A DNA stretch of 7,929 bases. Origin: Acetobacteraceae bacterium (GTDB lineage Bacteria; Pseudomonadota; Alphaproteobacteria; Zavarziniales; Zavarziniaceae). Position 1 is the stretch's first letter. Every line of letters starts with the position of its first letter. This document shows, piece after piece, positions 5,583 through 7,929 of the stretch. Position numbers and translations under genes: made by a program. The notes below the pieces were generated by a model. That model was not told where the DNA came from. It made no database searches and worked only from the letters and a program-made list of their open reading frames with translations. The stretch covers positions 1 to 7,929 of the forward strand of contig CANCOY010000143.1 in assembly GCA_947379865.1 (NCBI GenBank), given 5' to 3'.

Positions 5583-7929
5583 TCAGAGGATGAAGTCGAA
5601 TTTGGTCAGCTTGCTGACGTTATCAACCTCGATCTGGTATTCCGCCGCCTTGTCAGCATCGGTGCTGAGGTTGACGAACCAGGTGGTGCCCGTATGCGTC
5701 AGCCAGAGCTTGCCTGCACCCTTGGCATTACTGGTCGGTGCCTTGGAGACAAACTTGAAGGCATCGTCCGCCCCCCCCGGAATGGCATCAATCGACGACA
5801 GGTCGATCTTGTCGCGAGAGGCGACCAGCTTGGTGTCCTTTGTCGATTTGAAATCGAGGATGGTGTCCGCGGTGGCGCCAAGGCCAAGGTCGCTCAGAGC
5901 CGTGAACTTGAAGATATCGGCACCGCCGCCGCCGGTGAGCACATCTTCACCAGCCGCACCAATTATGGTGTCCGCACCCGTTCCACCAGAGATGACATCG
6001 TTACCAGACGTTCCCACCAGCAAACCACTAGAGTTGGACCCAATGATGGTCACCGTATCACCCGTGTTGATCGTGACCGAGCCCAGAGCGTCGAACTGGG
6101 CCTGTGTCAGGGTGATCGCATTATCCGTGGCATTGATGGCATCAATATTCAGGCCAGACAGAGCGGCGATCTGGACAGATGTGAGGGCTGCGATGTTCGC
6201 CCCCGTATCAACCAATGTGACGGTATCGGCGCTTGTCAGGCCAACCGTGCCCAACGCCTGATACTGCGCAACCGTCAGGCTGAGAGCATCCGTGCTGGAA
6301 TTGATGGCATCGATGTTCAGGCCAGCCAGGGCGGCGATCTGAACCGACGTGAGAGCGGCAATGTTTGCCCCCGTGTCGGCCAGGGTCACCGTGTCACCTG
6401 AAGTCAGCGCCACCGTCCCCAGCGCCTGATACTGCGCAGCCGTCAGGCTGAGAGCATCCGTGCTGGAATTGATGGCATCGATGTTCAGGCCAGACAGGGC
6501 GGCGATCTGAACCGACGTGAGGGCTTCAATGTTCGCCCCCGTGTCGGCCAGGGTCACCGTGTCACCGGAAGTCAGCGCCACCGTCCCCAGCGCCTGATAC
6601 TGCGCAGCCGTCAGGCTGAGAGTGTCATCAGTGGCGTTGATGGTGTCAAAATTGTGGGTGGCAAGGGCGGCAATCTGTACAGCCGTGAGGGCGGCAATGT
6701 TCGCCCCTGTGTCTGCGAGAGTAACCGTGTCACTGGCCGTCGCCGTCACCGTACCCAGCGCCAGGTACTTGGCAACCGTCAGGCTGAGCGTGTTGTCCGT
6801 TGCGTCAATGCTGTCGATGTTGAGGCCGGCAAGGGCCGCGAGCTGCACAGTGGTGAGGGCTTCGAGGTTCGCCGATGTATCGACTACGGCGACCGCGTCA
6901 CCCGCCGTCAGCGTCACCGTCCCCAGCGCCTGATACTGGGCAACGGTCAGGCTCAGGGCATCGTCCGTGGCGTTGATGGTGTCGATGAACAGGCCGGCAA
7001 GAGCGGCGATCTGAACCGACGTGAGGGCGGCAATGTTCGCCCCCGTGTCGGCCAGGGTCACCACATCAGCCGAGGTAAGCGTCACAGTCCCCAGCGCCTG
7101 ATACTGCGCAACCGTCAGGCTGAGGGTATCCGTGCTGGAATTGATGGTGTCGATGAACAAGCCAGCGAGAGCGGCGATCTGAACCGACGTGAGGGCGGCG
7201 ATGTTCGCTCCCGTGTCGGCCAGGGTCACTACGTCAGCCGAGGTCAGCGTCACGGTCCCCAGCGCCTGATACTGCGCAACCGTCAGGCTAAGGGCATCGT
7301 CCGTGGCGTTGATGGTGTCGATGAACAGGCCGGCGAGAGCGGCGATCTGAACCGACGTGAGGGCTGCGATGTTCGCCCCCGTGTCGGCCAGCGTCACGAC
7401 GTCAGCCGAGGTCAGCGTCACCGTCCCCAGCGCCTGATACTGCGCAACCGTAAGGCTGAGGGCGTTGTCTGTGGCGTTGATGGTGTCGATGAACAGGCCC
7501 GCAAGAGCCGCAATCTGAACCGACGTGAGGGCGGCGATGTTCGCCCCCGTGTCGGCCAGGGTAACCACGTCAGCCGAGGTCAGCGTCACAGTCCCCAGCG
7601 CCTGATACTGCGCAACCGTCAGGCTGAGGGCGTCGTCCGTGGCGTTGATGGTGTCGATGAACAGGCCAGCAAGAGCGGCGATCTGAACCGACGTGAGGGC
7701 GGCGATGTTCGCCCCCGTGTCGGCCAGCGTCACCACGTCAGCCGAGGTCAGCGTTACCGTCCCCAGCGCCTGATACTGGGCAACGGTCAGGCTCAGGGCA
7801 TCGTCCGTGGCGTTGATGGTGTCGATGAACAGGCCGGCAAGAGCGGCGATCTGAACCGACGTGAGGGCGGCGATGTTCGCTCCCGTGTCGGCCAGGGTCA
7901 CTACGTCAGCCGAGGTCAGCGTCACGGTC
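5583..7929 (-). CDS. Large tandem-repeat RTX protein exported by type I secretion, C-terminal part
   Basis: The frame is open through the right edge, so the N-terminus and true size are unknown; about 781 residues are visible. The GTG at 7925 is an internal valine, not a start. Numbering from that valine, residues 2-617 are eleven consecutive 56-residue repeats rich in T, A, D, V and L, with no cysteine. Residues 638-673 are four RTX nonapeptides (GTSGNDVIS, GGTGADTII, GAAGEDVLT, GGGGADIFK), which bind calcium in parallel beta-roll folds. Residues 674-780 resemble the serralysin-type C-terminal module (DKIDLSSIDA, LWLTHTGTTWFVNLSTD). The protein ends in FDFIL, an acidic residue followed by hydrophobics, as in PrtD-exported substrates. 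The ABC exporter and adaptor genes follow on the same strand. It is probably a secreted surface or matrix protein; adhesion is inference, and no enzymatic domain is visible. The repeats may form a beta-solenoid. Confidence 0.88.
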   Translation of the reverse strand, partial: TVTLTSADVVTLADTGANIAALTSVQIAALAGLFIDTINATDDALSLTVAQYQALGTVTLTSADVVTLADTGANIAALTSVQIAALAGLFIDTINATDDALSLTVAQYQALGTVTLTSADVVTLADTGANIAALTSVQIAALAGLFIDTINATDNALSLTVAQYQALGTVTLTSADVVTLADTGANIAALTSVQIAALAGLFIDTINATDDALSLTVAQYQALGTVTLTSADVVTLADTGANIAALTSVQIAALAGLFIDTINSSTDTLSLTVAQYQALGTVTLTSADVVTLADTGANIAALTSVQIAALAGLFIDTINATDDALSLTVAQYQALGTVTLTAGDAVAVVDTSANLEALTTVQLAALAGLNIDSIDATDNTLSLTVAKYLALGTVTATASDTVTLADTGANIAALTAVQIAALATHNFDTINATDDTLSLTAAQYQALGTVALTSGDTVTLADTGANIEALTSVQIAALSGLNIDAINSSTDALSLTAAQYQALGTVALTSGDTVTLADTGANIAALTSVQIAALAGLNIDAINSSTDALSLTVAQYQALGTVGLTSADTVTLVDTGANIAALTSVQIAALSGLNIDAINATDNAITLTQAQFDALGSVTINTGDTVTIIGSNSSGLLVGTSGNDVISGGTGADTIIGAAGEDVLTGGGGADIFKFTALSDLGLGATADTILDFKSTKDTKLVASRDKIDLSSIDAIPGGADDAFKFVSKAPTSNAKGAGKLWLTHTGTTWFVNLSTDADKAAEYQIEVDNVSKLTKFDFIL
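5586..5906 (-). other. C-terminal type I secretion signal module of the repeat protein
   Basis: This covers the last 107 residues, after the RTX nonapeptides. Features are ILDF and DKIDLSSID (serralysin C-terminal-like), an aromatic strand pair (KLWLTHTGTTWFVNL), an acidic stretch (STDADKAAEYQIEVDNV) and the terminal FDFIL. Uncleaved C-terminal signals of this type direct proteins to PrtD/PrtE exporters. The assignment rests on these motifs plus the adjacent exporter genes. Confidence 0.75.
5907..6014 (-). repeat. Four RTX calcium-binding nonapeptides
   Basis: Four contiguous 9-residue units fit GGxGxDxUx (U hydrophobic): GTSGNDVIS, GGTGADTII, GAAGEDVLT and GGGGADIFK. The third has Ala-Ala in place of the second and third positions and Glu before the Asp. 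This is a short block compared with typical RTX toxins, but similar to serralysin-type and adhesin C-termini. Confidence 0.9.
6075..7922 (-). repeat. Tandem array of eleven 168 bp (56-residue) coding repeats
   Basis: The units run without indels, in transcription order 7755-7922, 7587-7754, 7419-7586, 7251-7418, 7083-7250, 6915-7082, 6747-6914, 6579-6746, 6411-6578, 6243-6410 and 6075-6242. A unit contains TSADVVTLADTGANIAALTS, VQIAALAGLFIDTIN and SLTVAQYQALGTV. Units 1, 2, 4 and 6 are identical in protein. Unit 3 differs by one residue (D to N) and unit 5 by four (SSTDT in place of ATDDA). Units 7-11 are progressively different; unit 7 has VVDTSANLEAL, unit 8 has THNFD, and unit 11 has ITLTQAQFDALGSV. 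The sequence after unit 11 (TINTGDTVTIIG) is a partial cap. The array continues beyond the right edge. Confidence 0.95.

Noticed and set aside
5502..6401. Long plus-strand open frames opposite the repeat protein (also 5590-6261 and 6622-6933)
   Set aside because: They are antisense to a strongly supported repeat/RTX gene. Their composition just mirrors the complement of its codons, and they have no recognisable domains.
7923..7925. GTG at 7925 as the start of the repeat protein
   Set aside because: The frame stays open to the window edge and this valine is the last residue of a preceding repeat unit (LGTV), so it is internal.
6075..7929. Regular direct repeats considered as a CRISPR array or satellite
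   Set aside because: The 168 bp period is a multiple of three, stays in one open frame without indels, has no spacers, and leads into RTX motifs; it is a coding repeat.

Overview
The window looks like chromosomal DNA of a GC-rich alphaproteobacterium, probably Rhodospirillales/Acetobacteraceae-like. That placement is an inference from the high-GC coding style, an NDUFAF6-type squalene/phytoene synthase homologue, a dimethylglycine-dehydrogenase-type GcvT domain, and a PrtD/PrtE-type secretion locus. No RNA gene, CRISPR array or intact insertion sequence was seen.

Left part (1-1568): the 3' end of a GcvT-fold folate-dependent demethylase/dehydrogenase gene (+) converges, with a 15 bp gap, on a squalene/phytoene-synthase-like gene (-). 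The latter has lost the Asp-rich catalytic motifs and resembles the respiratory complex I assembly factor NDUFAF6.

Middle (1569-2383): a sharply AT-rich island. It holds a divergent promoter region of about 20% GC and a small winged-helix regulator gene of about 34% GC. After it comes a 244 bp GC-richer intergenic stretch with a perfect 13 bp stem hairpin and a pair of imperfect direct repeats. The island looks foreign relative to its flanks.

Right part (2384-7929, all minus strand): a type I secretion locus. In transcription order it has (i) the C-terminal part of a large secreted repeat protein that runs off the window, with 11 complete 56-residue repeats, four RTX nonapeptides and a C-terminal secretion signal; (ii) a strong hairpin terminator or attenuator; (iii) a PrtD-type ABC permease/ATPase; and (iv) an HlyD/PrtE-type membrane fusion protein translationally coupled to the ABC gene. 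The ABC and fusion proteins would form the inner-membrane part of the channel that exports the repeat protein in one step. No TolC-like outer membrane factor lies in the window. The AT-rich regulator gene converges on this locus and is a plausible, unproven, controller.

The most unusual content is the 168 bp tandem array. Its N-proximal copies are nearly identical in protein yet mosaic in DNA, and its C-proximal copies are diverged, which points to continuing unequal recombination or gene conversion in a secreted surface protein.
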